Origin: Enterococcus termitis
GTDB taxonomy: Bacteria; Bacillota; Bacilli; Lactobacillales; Enterococcaceae
DNA length: 64,000 nucleotides
Assembly (NCBI RefSeq): GCF_001730305.1
Contig: NZ_MIJY01000001.1
Location: 434,001-498,000 of the forward strand
Direction of reading: 5' to 3'
The position numbers and the translations under genes were made by a program. The notes below the pieces were generated by a model. The model did no database searches, had not been told where the DNA came from, and worked only from the letters and a program-made list of their open reading frames with translations. Shown here piece after piece: positions 27,951 to 37,278 of this stretch; positions within the stretch are counted from its first letter, which is position 1, and each line of letters starts with the position of its first letter.

Positions 27951-28916
27951 ATGAAAACTATTCTTGTTTTACATACAGGCGGTACGATTTCCATGTCAAA
28001 AGAAGCAGACGGAAATGTAGCACCTAATACGATGAATCCCTTACTTGATCAAGAAGCGTTAGTAGACGGCAAGGTCAACTTAATTGTAGAATCGATTTTT
28101 AATATTCCTTCTCCTCATATGACATTGGCACGTATGCTGGAATTAAAAGAACGAATCCAACAAGCACATACTGAAAAAATTGATGGTGTCGTAATCACAC
28201 ATGGAACAGATACATTAGAAGAAACAGCTTATTTCTTGGATATCACGCTGGAAACGAAAATTCCAGTAGTGTTAACAGGTGCGATGCGTTCAAGTAATGA
28301 GATCGGAACGGATGGTCTTTATAATTTTATCAGTGCAGTCTTTACAGCTTGTTCAGATGATTCCTATGGAAAAGGTGTTTTAGTGGTGATGAATGATGAG
28401 ATTCATACGGCTCGTTATGTGACAAAAACTCATACAACAAATGTTGCGACCTTTCGGACACCAACATTTGGTCCTATCGGTATGATTGCGAAAGAACGAA
28501 CCTTCTTTGCAAGTGAGGTCCGCCCTCAGGAAATTTGCGATATTCAATCAGTGGAAGGAAATGTTTATGTGATCAAAGCTTATGCAGGGATGGACAGTCA
28601 ATTATTTGATTTGGTGGATAATGAGCAAACAGATGGACTTGTGATCGAAGCTTTAGGAGCTGGAAACCTGCCGCCTGAAACATTGCCGGCATTAGAACGA
28701 CTTTTGCAGCGAAAAATCCCGATCGTTTTGGTCTCACGTTGTTCGAATGGCATTGCTGAAGATATTTATGATTATGAAGGCGGCGGCGTGAACTTGAAAA
28801 AAATGGGACTCATTTTCTCTAGAGGACTAAATGGACCGAAAGCACGCATACGATTGATCGTTGGATTGAACAGTGGAAAGAATTCGGAAGAGCTGGAAGA
28901 ATTTTTAAGTGAATAG
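27951..28916 (+). CDS. ansA: Type I L-asparaginase
   Basis: Hydrolyses asparagine to aspartate and ammonia. It is 321 residues with no signal peptide, hence the cytoplasmic type. LHTGGTISM near the N-terminus carries the catalytic Thr, and THGTDTLEETAYFL (about residues 84-97) holds the second Thr-Asp pair; TGAMRSSNEIGTDG is also conserved. AAGGAG lies eight bases before the ATG. It is flanked by terminators on both sides, so probably monocistronic. Confidence 0.93.
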   Translation: MKTILVLHTGGTISMSKEADGNVAPNTMNPLLDQEALVDGKVNLIVESIFNIPSPHMTLARMLELKERIQQAHTEKIDGVVITHGTDTLEETAYFLDITLETKIPVVLTGAMRSSNEIGTDGLYNFISAVFTACSDDSYGKGVLVVMNDEIHTARYVTKTHTTNVATFRTPTFGPIGMIAKERTFFASEVRPQEICDIQSVEGNVYVIKAYAGMDSQLFDLVDNEQTDGLVIEALGAGNLPPETLPALERLLQRKIPIVLVSRCSNGIAEDIYDYEGGGVNLKKMGLIFSRGLNGPKARIRLIVGLNSGKNSEELEEFLSE

Positions 28917-28975
28917 AAAAAGTGAGGCAAACACACATGGCAGTAGCCGCTTTGGGTGTTTGTCTCACTTTTTTT
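28917..28975. terminator. Bidirectional terminator between ansA and yajQ
   Basis: AAAAAGTGAGGCAAACAC pairs with the arm ending CTCACTTTTT (one G-U). The A run on one side and T run on the other serve both converging genes. Confidence 0.85.
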
Positions 28976-28981
28976 GCTTGA

Positions 28982-29476
28982 TCAACGATAATTAGTAAAT
29001 TGCAATTCTACTGGTAAGTCAAGGTTTCTAAGCAATGTGATCACTTTTTGTAAATCATCACGGCTTTTGCCGGTAACTCGAATCTTGTCTTCTTGGATTT
29101 GTGATTTGACTTTGATCCCTGAATTTTTGATTGCAACATTGATTTTTTTAGCATTGTCTCGATCGATGCCGCTGATCAGATCGCCGTATTGACGGACATT
29201 TCCACCGAGAGCTTTTTCACCGTCAGAAAAATGAATATTTTTGATAGGAACGCCGCGTTTGACTAATTTGCTGAATAAGACATCTTTGACTTGCTCCACC
29301 TTATAGTCATCTTCAGCGACAAGCACTAATTTGCCGTTTTCTAATTTTATATCGGCGATCGATCCTTTAAAATCAAATCGATTCTTGATTTCCTTGAGTG
29401 CAATTTGGATCGAATTTTTTACTTCTTCCATGTTCATTTCAGAGGTTACATCAAAACTTGCTTCTTTTGCTGCCAT
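28982..29476 (-). CDS. YajQ family nucleotide-binding protein
   Basis: A 164-residue cytoplasmic protein of the conserved UPF0234/YajQ family with two ferredoxin-like domains. It starts MAAKEASFDVTSEMNMEEV, with NRFDFKGS and the C-terminal LRNLDLPVELQFTNYR typical of the family. Homologs bind nucleotides; some Proteobacterial members bind cyclic di-GMP, which need not hold in this organism. On the minus strand AAAGGTGG precedes the ATG. It converges with ansA. Confidence 0.92.
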   Translation of the reverse strand: MAAKEASFDVTSEMNMEEVKNSIQIALKEIKNRFDFKGSIADIKLENGKLVLVAEDDYKVEQVKDVLFSKLVKRGVPIKNIHFSDGEKALGGNVRQYGDLISGIDRDNAKKINVAIKNSGIKVKSQIQEDKIRVTGKSRDDLQKVITLLRNLDLPVELQFTNYR

Positions 29477-29510
29477 TTGACAACCACCTTTCCTTGATTT
29501 CTCTTCTTTT

Positions 29511-29538
29511 ATAGTACCATTAAATGGAGAAGAAACAA
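29511..29538 (-). promoter_or_regulatory. yajQ promoter (minus strand)
   Basis: On the minus strand TTGTTT, 16 bases, TACTAT, with a TGG extension before the -10. Confidence 0.55.
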
Positions 29539-29734
29539 GTCCTAGCTTTTTTGTCTCTGCCTAAGTAAGAAAAGGACTTTGATCATTGCTTAAAGAGAAT
29601 AAAAGAATCCTCATTTTCCGCTTTTTTTCTTTTCTTTTTTCGAGCAACCTGTTATTCTAATTCGTGGGATTCGACTTGAAGATCTAGACGCATGGACTGG
29701 AAGGTTCATGTGTTTTTATAGGGGAGGAATTAAG

Positions 29735-30664
29735 GTGAGCAAGCTGGTTATTTCTTATAAGCAAAGTGAGTTGCTGAAAAAAATTGCCGTTATTTTTATT
29801 ACAGGGATTTTAGCAGCTGTTGGATTGAATTTTTTTCTAATTCCTGCAAAGGTCTTCTCAGCTGGAATGAACGGAGTTGCCCAAATCATTGCAACGCTGC
29901 TTCATACGCATTTTTCGCTTACGATCGATACAGGAGTATTTATTTTATTACTGAATATTCCGATTTTTGTTTTAGGCTTTGTTAAATTAGGAAAAGAATC
30001 AACGATTTTCAGTTTTATAAATGTAGCTTGGATTTCCATCGTAACCATGTTTTTACCGGTGGTTGTGGTCACGGAAAATCCGTTGATGAATGCGATTGTT
30101 GGCGGTGTGCTAATCGGTATTGGTGCAGGACTGTCTCTAAAAATGGGGTTCACTACTGGCGGAATGGATGTTATTTCACTGGTGTTATCTAAAACAACAG
30201 GCAAAACAGTTGGTAATTATATGTTTATGTTGAATGGAATCATCGTGGCAGTTGCTGGTTTTGTATTTGATTGGGAAAGTGCATTGTATACGATCATCTC
30301 CATCTATTGTTTAACCCAAGTCATTGATACGATTCATACAAGCCATCAAAAAATTACAGCGATGATCGTCACTGTAAATCCTGAGGTTGTCGCTCAAGCC
30401 ATTTCTAAAGAGATGGTTCGTGGAATGACACTGTTGCCATCTGTTGGTGGTTATTCTGGTGTAGAAGGGCGAATGATCATGATGGTTATTACAAGATATG
30501 AGCTTTATGATCTGGAGCAAATCGTGTATGGTGTAGATGAAAATGCCTTTATGAATATTGTTCCGACGCATTCCGTTTTAGGACGCTTTGCGAATGAGGA
30601 TGAACAGCGGATCTTTAAGAGTACAGGAAGTTTTCCAGAGATGAAAAAGCATAAGAAAAAATAA
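29735..30664 (+). CDS. YitT family membrane protein (DUF161/DUF2179)
   Basis: A 309-residue protein with five or six hydrophobic segments in the N-terminal two thirds (FITGILAAVGLNFFLIP, GFTTGGMDVISLVLSK and others) and a C-terminal soluble DUF2179 domain with GYSGVEGRMIMMVITRYE. This is the common YitT architecture; transport is suspected but unproven. GTG at 29735 is chosen because GGGGAGG lies seven bases upstream. The gene ends at a terminator shared with merR. Confidence 0.87.
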   Translation: MSKLVISYKQSELLKKIAVIFITGILAAVGLNFFLIPAKVFSAGMNGVAQIIATLLHTHFSLTIDTGVFILLLNIPIFVLGFVKLGKESTIFSFINVAWISIVTMFLPVVVVTENPLMNAIVGGVLIGIGAGLSLKMGFTTGGMDVISLVLSKTTGKTVGNYMFMLNGIIVAVAGFVFDWESALYTIISIYCLTQVIDTIHTSHQKITAMIVTVNPEVVAQAISKEMVRGMTLLPSVGGYSGVEGRMIMMVITRYELYDLEQIVYGVDENAFMNIVPTHSVLGRFANEDEQRIFKSTGSFPEMKKHKKK

Positions 30665-30671
30665 TTAATAT

Positions 30672-30714
30672 AAAAAAAACAAACAACTTCCTCTTGGTAA
30701 GTGTTTGTTTTTTT
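30672..30714. terminator. Bidirectional terminator
   Basis: A-rich arm AAAAAAACAAAC pairs with GTTTGTTTTTTT, between converging yitT-like and merR genes. Confidence 0.85.
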
Positions 30715-30729
30715 GTTATCTAGAAATAG

Positions 30730-31044
30730 CTAAGTTAAGTCACTATCGTTTCTTGAAACTTCTAATTTTTTAAATATATCTTGAAGATTCTTCATTCTAA
30801 GCTCAACTTTTTCAGCTGACTTATCCAAGGTATACCCTTCATCCAATAGTTCTTTAATTAAAATAATTTTTTTAATTTCATAGTAGTCAAATTTGCGCGT
30901 TTTATTAAGACCTTCATCTACACTACGTATGATATTTTTACTCTCCCAATATCGTAGTTTTCTTACGGAAATTCCTGTGATATTAGAGGCTTCACCAATT
31001 GTTACAGACATTTTTCTTAATAAATCTATGTCAATGAAATCCAT
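30730..31044 (-). CDS. MerR family transcriptional regulator
   Basis: A 104-residue protein. The winged helix-turn-helix of MerR proteins lies at about residues 12-70: SVTIGEASNITGISVRKLRYW, recognised in part by VRKLRYWE, then the wing with LNKTRKFDYYE. Only a short C-terminal helix follows, with no cysteines or effector domain, so the effector is unknown. On the minus strand AGGAGG lies close to the ATG at 31044. Its promoter overlaps a divergent one, the usual set-up for an autoregulated MerR and its target. Confidence 0.85.
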   Translation of the reverse strand: MDFIDIDLLRKMSVTIGEASNITGISVRKLRYWESKNIIRSVDEGLNKTRKFDYYEIKKIILIKELLDEGYTLDKSAEKVELRMKNLQDIFKKLEVSRNDSDLT

Positions 31045-31071
31045 AATGACCTCCTACTGATTGTTTGATTC

Positions 31072-31100
31072 AGTATACAATAAAAAAAACATATTGACAA
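31072..31100 (-). promoter_or_regulatory. merR promoter (minus strand)
   Basis: On the minus strand TTGTCA (31100-31095), 17 bases, TATACT (31077-31072). Its -35 overlaps that of the plus-strand promoter. Confidence 0.7.
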
Positions 31101-31121
31101 TAAATGTATGTATTGTACAAT
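31094..31121 (+). promoter_or_regulatory. Divergent promoter facing a degenerate region
   Basis: TTGACA (31094-31099), 16 bases, TACAAT (31116-31121). Two Shine-Dalgarno-like AAAAGGAG sites follow, but no start codon. Confidence 0.65.
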
Positions 31122-31140
31122 TATTGTAGATTATCTACAA
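31116..31140. promoter_or_regulatory. Two overlapping palindromes, likely MerR operator
   Basis: TACAATTATTGTA (31116-31128) and TTGTAGATTATCTACAA (31124-31140) are perfect dyads covering the plus-strand -10 and start site. Confidence 0.6.
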
Positions 31141-31399
31141 AAAAGGAGAATAGAAAAGGAGAAAATATCCAATTTTTAGTAGAGATCTCAATGCCTTTAT
31201 TCAAACGGCTAGCATTTTACGTAGCTTAACATTTGTACATGCTCAAGTTCATTCTCATTCTCTGTGTATGTGGATGGTATCTTGGTTAGTTCATCGTGTT
31301 TACCAAAATCAATCACAATGCTTGTGAAAAAATAGTTCGTTAATGAAGGGATTCTAATGAAGAGGAGTTGGTTTTATTAGGTATTTTAAAGGTTGGAAA
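31141..31399. other. Degenerate region, possible gene remnant
   Basis: No intact gene is seen. After the two AAAAGGAG sites the plus strand has about 55 open codons to a stop near 31327 but no start codon. The minus strand is open for about 55 codons (roughly 31375 to a stop at 31209-31211). It would continue in another frame, giving hydrophilic protein-like text. One of these may be the remains of the MerR target. I cannot decide which strand was coding. Confidence 0.4.
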
Positions 31400-32125
31400 G
31401 TGAAAGTGTTTATTGGGCTTTTGGTTTGTCTTGTTCTTTATAGTTTTCAACTCATGCAAATCAAGACGGTGAGTGATTCAAAAAATGACGTTCAATCGAC
31501 CAATAAAAAGTTATCTATGGAAGGAGATAAAAAAATGACGGCTGAAGTAAATGGAAATCAAGCGTTAAGAGATGAGTATCAAGACTACTTGACAATTATT
31601 GAAGAAAAATTATCTATTCCAGATGAATTTGATTTAAAAAGTGTAACAAATGATCTGGAGCAAAACGGGAAAGGGATTCTGCTGGTTCGATATGTACCTG
31701 AGAAAATAAACAATGATTTATTCGGAGAACATTTTTCGGTTACTATTGAAAAAGAGACAAAGCTCATTCTTGGATTTACTCACATGGATCAAAAATATAC
31801 CCTGTCTGATGATCAAAAATTATTGAGTAAAGAAGAAACAAAAAGAATCGCTAAACAATTTTTTGATCAATTTGACCCAGGATATTTTGAAACACTGGAG
31901 AATTTATGGATTGACCAACATGATGAAACAATTATTTTGGAAGGTCATGAAGTAACTGTTTCAGGAATGAAGTATAAATGTTACCGTCCATCTACAAGTG
32001 ATTATAGTTGGCTGATTGTTGGAAGTAATGGCGAAGTGATTACTTTTGAAAGAGGCATTGTCTGGGAAGCAGGCAGAGTAACTGAAAAATGGTTACATGA
32101 CTCATATATAAAAGAAAAATTGTAA
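31400..32125 (+). CDS. Membrane-anchored or exported protein of unknown function
   Basis: A 241-residue protein with an N-terminal hydrophobic helix (VFIGLLVCLVLYSF) and no lipobox, then a charged extracellular part with alternating beta-strand patterns (GKGILLVRYVP, FSVTIEKETKLILGF, SWLIVGSNGEVITF) suggestive of PepSY/YcdB-like folds. The family is not firmly recognised. GTG 31400 follows AAAGG. A better ribosome site (AAGGG) and ATG occur at 31357, but that frame hits a stop after seven codons; a one-base shift there would join it to this frame. The 5' end may therefore be mutated. Confidence 0.6.
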   Translation: MKVFIGLLVCLVLYSFQLMQIKTVSDSKNDVQSTNKKLSMEGDKKMTAEVNGNQALRDEYQDYLTIIEEKLSIPDEFDLKSVTNDLEQNGKGILLVRYVPEKINNDLFGEHFSVTIEKETKLILGFTHMDQKYTLSDDQKLLSKEETKRIAKQFFDQFDPGYFETLENLWIDQHDETIILEGHEVTVSGMKYKCYRPSTSDYSWLIVGSNGEVITFERGIVWEAGRVTEKWLHDSYIKEKL

Positions 32126-32147
32126 AATAGACTAAAAGCATACTAAG

Positions 32148-32159
32148 TTAGAGGGTAAA
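32148..32159 (+). terminator. Left arm of a terminator split by the IS element
   Basis: TTAGAGGGTAAA is the exact reverse complement of TTTACCCTCTAA at 33230-33241, on the far side of the IS, where TTTTAG follows. Confidence 0.7.
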
Positions 32160-32205
32160 GTCATTGACAGATGAATGTAGTGACCCCAAAAAGTTTGACT
32201 TTTTT

Positions 32206-32233
32206 CGGAGTAGAGAAATCTACTCCGTTTTTT
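32206..32233 (+). terminator. Terminator inside the left end of the IS
   Basis: CGGAGTAGA/TCTACTCCG with GAAA loop and six T; it acts on plus-strand transcription entering the IS. Confidence 0.85.
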
Positions 32234-32242
32234 AATTAATTA

Positions 32243-33058
32243 TTAGGCTGTTTTTCGAAACTGTACAGGACTTTTCCAGTTCAGTTTCTTTTTCATTCGT
32301 TCATTGTTGTAATAATAAATATAGTTATCGATTGCCGTTTTTAGTTCTTCAAAACTAGAATAGGTTTTTCCATGATAAATTTCTTGTTTTAAAAGACTAA
32401 AGAAGTTCTCCATGATTGAGTTATCTAAACAATTACCTTTTCGAGACATACTTTGAAAAATGTTCTGTTTCTTCAGGTTAAGGCTATAAGCTTTCATTTG
32501 ATACGCCCAACCTTGATCTGAGTGAAAGGTGCGACGATAAGGACAATCATTCATCAGTCTGATTGCTTCTTCTAATCCTTCCATTATTGCCAGTGCATTG
32601 GGTTTTTCTGAGATACGATAAGAAAGAATTTCACTATTATACATATCCATAAAAGGATCTAAGTACAACTTTCTTTGACGAATGATCCCTTTGGGATCAT
32701 GGTCAAAATACTTTAACTCTGTTGTATCTGTCGTTATTTTTTGATGATAGACACTTGTGTAAAAGCGACGGTGGATTCGGTTCTTGGTAATCGTTCCAAC
32801 TTTTCCATGATACGAACTATAGCGACGAGATTTACGTGTATAAGAGCGAATTTCAATCCCTAGCTTTCGAATCAAGCGTTGAACTTTCTTTTTATTCACG
32901 TGGAATCCACGGTTCCTTAGTTCGTTCGTCATTCGTAAACAGCCATAATCTTTATGCTTTTGACGAATATGAAGCATCTCTGTTTCGATTTCCTGATTTG
33001 GATTTTTTCGGTCAAACCGTTTTTGCCAATACATAAAGGTTGACTTAGACAAATTCAA
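32243..33058 (-). CDS. IS3-family transposase OrfB (DDE integrase catalytic part)
   Basis: 271 residues from a TTG codon. An HTH_21-like region (HKDYGCLRMTNELRNRGF) is followed by the rve core. The catalytic triad is visible: Asp in TTDTTEL, Asp in FHSDQGW and Glu in IMENFFSLLKQE; NERMKKKLNWKSPVQF is the typical end. The frame stays open upstream to about 33150 (IGSSTTSESIARIIASLR), with no ATG. In this family OrfB is made as an OrfAB fusion by frameshifting. Since orfA is deleted, an active transposase is unlikely to be made. Confidence 0.9.
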   Translation of the reverse strand: MNLSKSTFMYWQKRFDRKNPNQEIETEMLHIRQKHKDYGCLRMTNELRNRGFHVNKKKVQRLIRKLGIEIRSYTRKSRRYSSYHGKVGTITKNRIHRRFYTSVYHQKITTDTTELKYFDHDPKGIIRQRKLYLDPFMDMYNSEILSYRISEKPNALAIMEGLEEAIRLMNDCPYRRTFHSDQGWAYQMKAYSLNLKKQNIFQSMSRKGNCLDNSIMENFFSLLKQEIYHGKTYSSFEELKTAIDNYIYYYNNERMKKKLNWKSPVQFRKTA

Positions 33059-33145
33059 TGCTTCAAGAAGCTCAACTAATTTGAACTGTCCTCGGAGGCT
33101 TGCGATGATTCGCGCGATTGATTCACTCGTCGTCGTTGAGCTTCC

Positions 33146-33190
33146 TATTTTCGCAGCTTCCTCAGTTCTTTACAAAAAAACCTCCCAAAG
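33146..33190 (-). pseudogene. Remnant of IS OrfA C-terminus
   Basis: The minus strand reads CKELRKLRK then stop (33148-33146), like the leucine-zipper end of IS3-family OrfA, and overlaps the open OrfB frame in another phase. Everything upstream of it is missing. Confidence 0.55.
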
Positions 33191-33229
33191 TTAGATTTTT
33201 AGGTCTAACTTTTGGGGGGCGGTACAGAA

Positions 33230-33241
33230 TTTACCCTCTAA
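33230..33241 (+). terminator. Right arm of the split terminator
   Basis: TTTACCCTCTAA followed by TTTTAG and TTTGTTTTTG. With the IS removed it would pair with 32148-32159 over a 16-base loop. Confidence 0.65.
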
Positions 33242-33340
33242 TTTTAGTTTGTTTTTGTTGCAGAAACTCTTGGTAAATTTCCCAGAGCTGGACACTTTTT
33301 CTCTTGTTGGAAACTGACTTCCCAGAAGATCTTCAAAGGA

Positions 33341-33369
33341 TTGTTAGCGTATTCAGCAAATGGTATAAC
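33341..33369 (+). promoter_or_regulatory. malP promoter with overlapping cre-like site
   Basis: TTGTTA (33341-33346), 17 bases, TATAAC (33364-33369) with TGG extension. TTGTTAGCGTATTCA (33341-33355) fits the CcpA cre consensus WTGNAANCGNWNNCW at all but one position and covers the -35. Confidence 0.65.
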
Positions 33370-33410
33370 TAGCGTGTAAAGCAAATAACTTGAAGGAGGG
33401 TGTTTCACTA

Positions 33411-35027
33411 GTGATGGAGAAGGTGCAGCGGTTTGGAGGGGCGATGTTTACCCCAGTGTTACTATTTTCTTTTTCTGGAATTATGGTAGCGCTTGCGATT
33501 ATCTTTAAAAATCCGATGATCGTTGGAAGTATTGCCAACGAAGGGACTGTTTGGTATGGCATTTGGTCAGTTTTAGAGAATGGTGCCTGGACAGTTTTTA
33601 ATCAAATGGAATTATTATTTGTGATTGGGTTACCGATCGGTTTAGCGAAAAAGGCAAATGCTCGGGCAGCGATGGAAGCTTTTGTCATTTATCTAACGTG
33701 TAATTATTTTATTAGCAGTATGCTGGAGTATTTTGGTTCATTCTTTGGAGTCGATTTTGCTCAAGAGGTCGGTGGAGACAGTGGCATGAAAATGATCGCT
33801 GGAATCAAGACCTTAGATACAGGAATTATCGGTGCAATTTTCATTTCAGCTATCGTTGTTTGGCTGCATAACCGTTATTTTGATACGAAGTTACCAGACT
33901 TTTTAGGAATTTTTCAAGGATCTTCATTGATCGCCATTTTAGGATTTTTTACGATGCTACCAATTGCCTTTTTGATTTGTTTGATTTGGCCTAAGATTCA
34001 AATGGGTATCGGCTCGATGCAGACATTTTTGGCTTCTGCAGGAACGTTTGGCGTTTGGCTGTATACCTTTTTAGAGCGTATTTTGATTCCAACAGGGTTG
34101 CATCATTTTATCTATACACCTTTTGTTTTTGGTCCGGCAGTCGTGGAAAATGGAATTACCAAATATTGGATGGCTCACTTGAACGAATATGCGCAGACGA
34201 CGACATCGATCAAACAGCTCTTCCCGCAAGGCGGATTTGCATTGCATGGGAATTCTAAAATTTTCGCTTCACCAGGAATCGCAGCGGCATTTTACTTTAC
34301 AGCTAAACCAGAGAAACGTAAAAAGGTCTTGGCTATTTTGATACCGGTCACCTTAACTGCTGTTTTAGCGGGAATCACTGAGCCTTTAGAATTTACCTTC
34401 TTGTTTGTAGCACCACCACTGTTTGTATTACATGCTGTTCTTGCAGCAACGATGGCGGCAACGATGTATTTCTTTGGGGTCGTCGGAGACATGGGCGGCG
34501 GATTTATTGATTTATTAGCTAAAAACTGGATTCCGCTGTTTGCCAATCATAAAGGAATGATCTTCACTCAGTTGTTCATTGGATTGTCATTTACATTGAT
34601 TTATTTTGTCGTATTCAGAGCGCTGATTTTGAAATTTAATTTTGCAACTCCAGGACGAGAAGCGGAGGAAAAAGAAGTCAAACTATACAGCAAAAAAGAA
34701 TATAAAGAAGCGAAGAAATCAGGAGCATTGGGTGACGTTGCCATTGCTGGTGCAAATCAGTATACCGAACAGGCAGCAGTCTATTTAGAAGCATTTGGTG
34801 GCAGTGACAATATCGATAAAGTAAATAATTGTGCCACTCGTTTAAGAATTACCGTAAAAGATGAAGGGATTGTTTCACCAGATAGTGCCTTTAAAGAAGG
34901 CGGAGCACATGGTGTTGTACGTAATGGAACGGCTTTTCAGGTGATTGTGGGATTAGATGTTCCACAAGTGCGGGAACAGTTTGAGAACTTATTAGCATTA
35001 AACACTGAAAACAAACTAGAAGAATAG
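33411..35027 (+). CDS. malP: PTS EIIBC, alpha-glucoside/maltose type (MalP/GlvC-like)
   Basis: Membrane sugar permease of the glucose superfamily of PTS, taking up and phosphorylating an alpha-glucoside such as maltose. EIIC spans about residues 1-420 (VQRFGGAMFTPVLLFSF start, GITEPLEFTFLF in the sugar-binding region). EIIB is C-terminal, with the phosphocysteine in NNCATRLRI. There is no EIIA, as in MalP, so it must borrow one. GTG 33411 after AAGGAGGGTG gives MMEKVQRFGG, like Bacillus MalP; ATG 33414 is the alternative. The downstream 6-phospho-alpha-glucosidase supports the substrate class. Confidence 0.9.
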   Translation: MMEKVQRFGGAMFTPVLLFSFSGIMVALAIIFKNPMIVGSIANEGTVWYGIWSVLENGAWTVFNQMELLFVIGLPIGLAKKANARAAMEAFVIYLTCNYFISSMLEYFGSFFGVDFAQEVGGDSGMKMIAGIKTLDTGIIGAIFISAIVVWLHNRYFDTKLPDFLGIFQGSSLIAILGFFTMLPIAFLICLIWPKIQMGIGSMQTFLASAGTFGVWLYTFLERILIPTGLHHFIYTPFVFGPAVVENGITKYWMAHLNEYAQTTTSIKQLFPQGGFALHGNSKIFASPGIAAAFYFTAKPEKRKKVLAILIPVTLTAVLAGITEPLEFTFLFVAPPLFVLHAVLAATMAATMYFFGVVGDMGGGFIDLLAKNWIPLFANHKGMIFTQLFIGLSFTLIYFVVFRALILKFNFATPGREAEEKEVKLYSKKEYKEAKKSGALGDVAIAGANQYTEQAAVYLEAFGGSDNIDKVNNCATRLRITVKDEGIVSPDSAFKEGGAHGVVRNGTAFQVIVGLDVPQVREQFENLLALNTENKLEE

Positions 35028-35045
35028 AAAATAGGAGATGAATAA

Positions 35046-36380
<1,335 letters not shown>

Positions 36381-36498
36381 GCTTTTTCTTAAGTAACGAT
36401 AAACGGCTGTGTTTCTAATGCATTTTCCTTGGAAATTCCCTTAGTGTTCTGCATCCTTTATACTAAGGGAAGAAATCTAAGGGGAAGAGGGAGCGAAT

Positions 36499-37278
36499 AT
36501 GAATTTAGAAACATTGATGCAAAAGCATCAAAAAGACTTAAGCGAAATGGACTGGTCAATTTTAGGCTATATTCTAGAAAATGAACAAGCTATTTTACGT
36601 ATGAGCATTGTGGAGTTAGGAGAAAAAGTCCATAGCTCTAAATCATCTATTTTACGACTGACTAAAAAGCTAGGATTTTCTGGCTATTCTGAATTTAAAT
36701 ACTTTATGCGTCAAGCAAAACAAAATAATACAGCAACTCAAGAAGCCGATTTACTTGATTTGCAAATGAAAGATATTGAAAATACAGTTAAATTAGCTAA
36801 ACAGACAGATTTTACTGCGCTGAGTGAAGCACTGGAAAAGGCGAATACGATTTATTGTTATGCTACAGGTTATTCTCAACGAAAAGTAGTTGAAGAATTT
36901 TCAAAAATGCTGATGCTTTGTGATAAACGTTCGATCGTCATTCCGGTTAAGACAGAGCTGGATATCAGTATGTCTATGATCACCAAAGACGATATTGTTT
37001 TATTTGTCTCTTTAAGCGGTGAGACAGATGCAATCAAAGAAAATATTTTGTCGTTAAATGCTCGGAAAATTCCAGTAGTCGCTATTACAGCATTCTCGCA
37101 TAATTTTTTTGCAGAACATGCGCAATATTCTTATTTTTATTATTCTACACCGTTTACTGTCTGCAAAAAAGAATATATTGCCCAATCGCTTGTCGGATTA
37201 AGTGTGTTAGTAGACCTGATTTTTAGAAAATACGTTACGTACTTGAATAAAGAATTTGAGGAGGGAAACGAATGGTGA
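36499..37278 (+). CDS. RpiR family regulator of the alpha-glucoside operon
   Basis: A 259-residue regulator. The N-terminal HTH_6 domain (about residues 1-75) contains VELGEKVHSSKSSILRLTKKLGFSGYSEF. The C-terminal SIS domain (about 100-240) contains YATGYSQRK and FVSLSGETDAIKE, which bind sugar phosphates. In Bacillus the malA-malR-malP cluster has an RpiR-type activator (GlvR/MalR), so this is the likely local regulator. AAGAGGGAG precedes the ATG. CCCTTAG/CTAAGGG (36438-36469) overlaps a TATACT -10 just upstream and could be an operator or weak attenuator. Confidence 0.87.
   Translation: MNLETLMQKHQKDLSEMDWSILGYILENEQAILRMSIVELGEKVHSSKSSILRLTKKLGFSGYSEFKYFMRQAKQNNTATQEADLLDLQMKDIENTVKLAKQTDFTALSEALEKANTIYCYATGYSQRKVVEEFSKMLMLCDKRSIVIPVKTELDISMSMITKDDIVLFVSLSGETDAIKENILSLNARKIPVVAITAFSHNFFAEHAQYSYFYYSTPFTVCKKEYIAQSLVGLSVLVDLIFRKYVTYLNKEFEEGNEW

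Larger units (their letters stand above)
32176..33226 (-). mobile_element. IS3-family (IS150-type) insertion sequence, internally deleted
   Basis: A 1051-base element. The terminal inverted repeats are 24 bases (32176-32199 and 33203-33226, 19 of 24 identical), with TGTA outermost. A 3-base direct repeat GAA (32173-32175 and 33227-33229) is the target duplication. The transposase is on the minus strand. Only 76 bases separate the inner edge of the right repeat from the last trace of orfA coding, so orfA is almost entirely missing. Full IS150-type elements are about 1.3-1.5 kb. It is probably not autonomous. A hairpin at 32206-32233 lies inside the left end. Confidence 0.88.
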
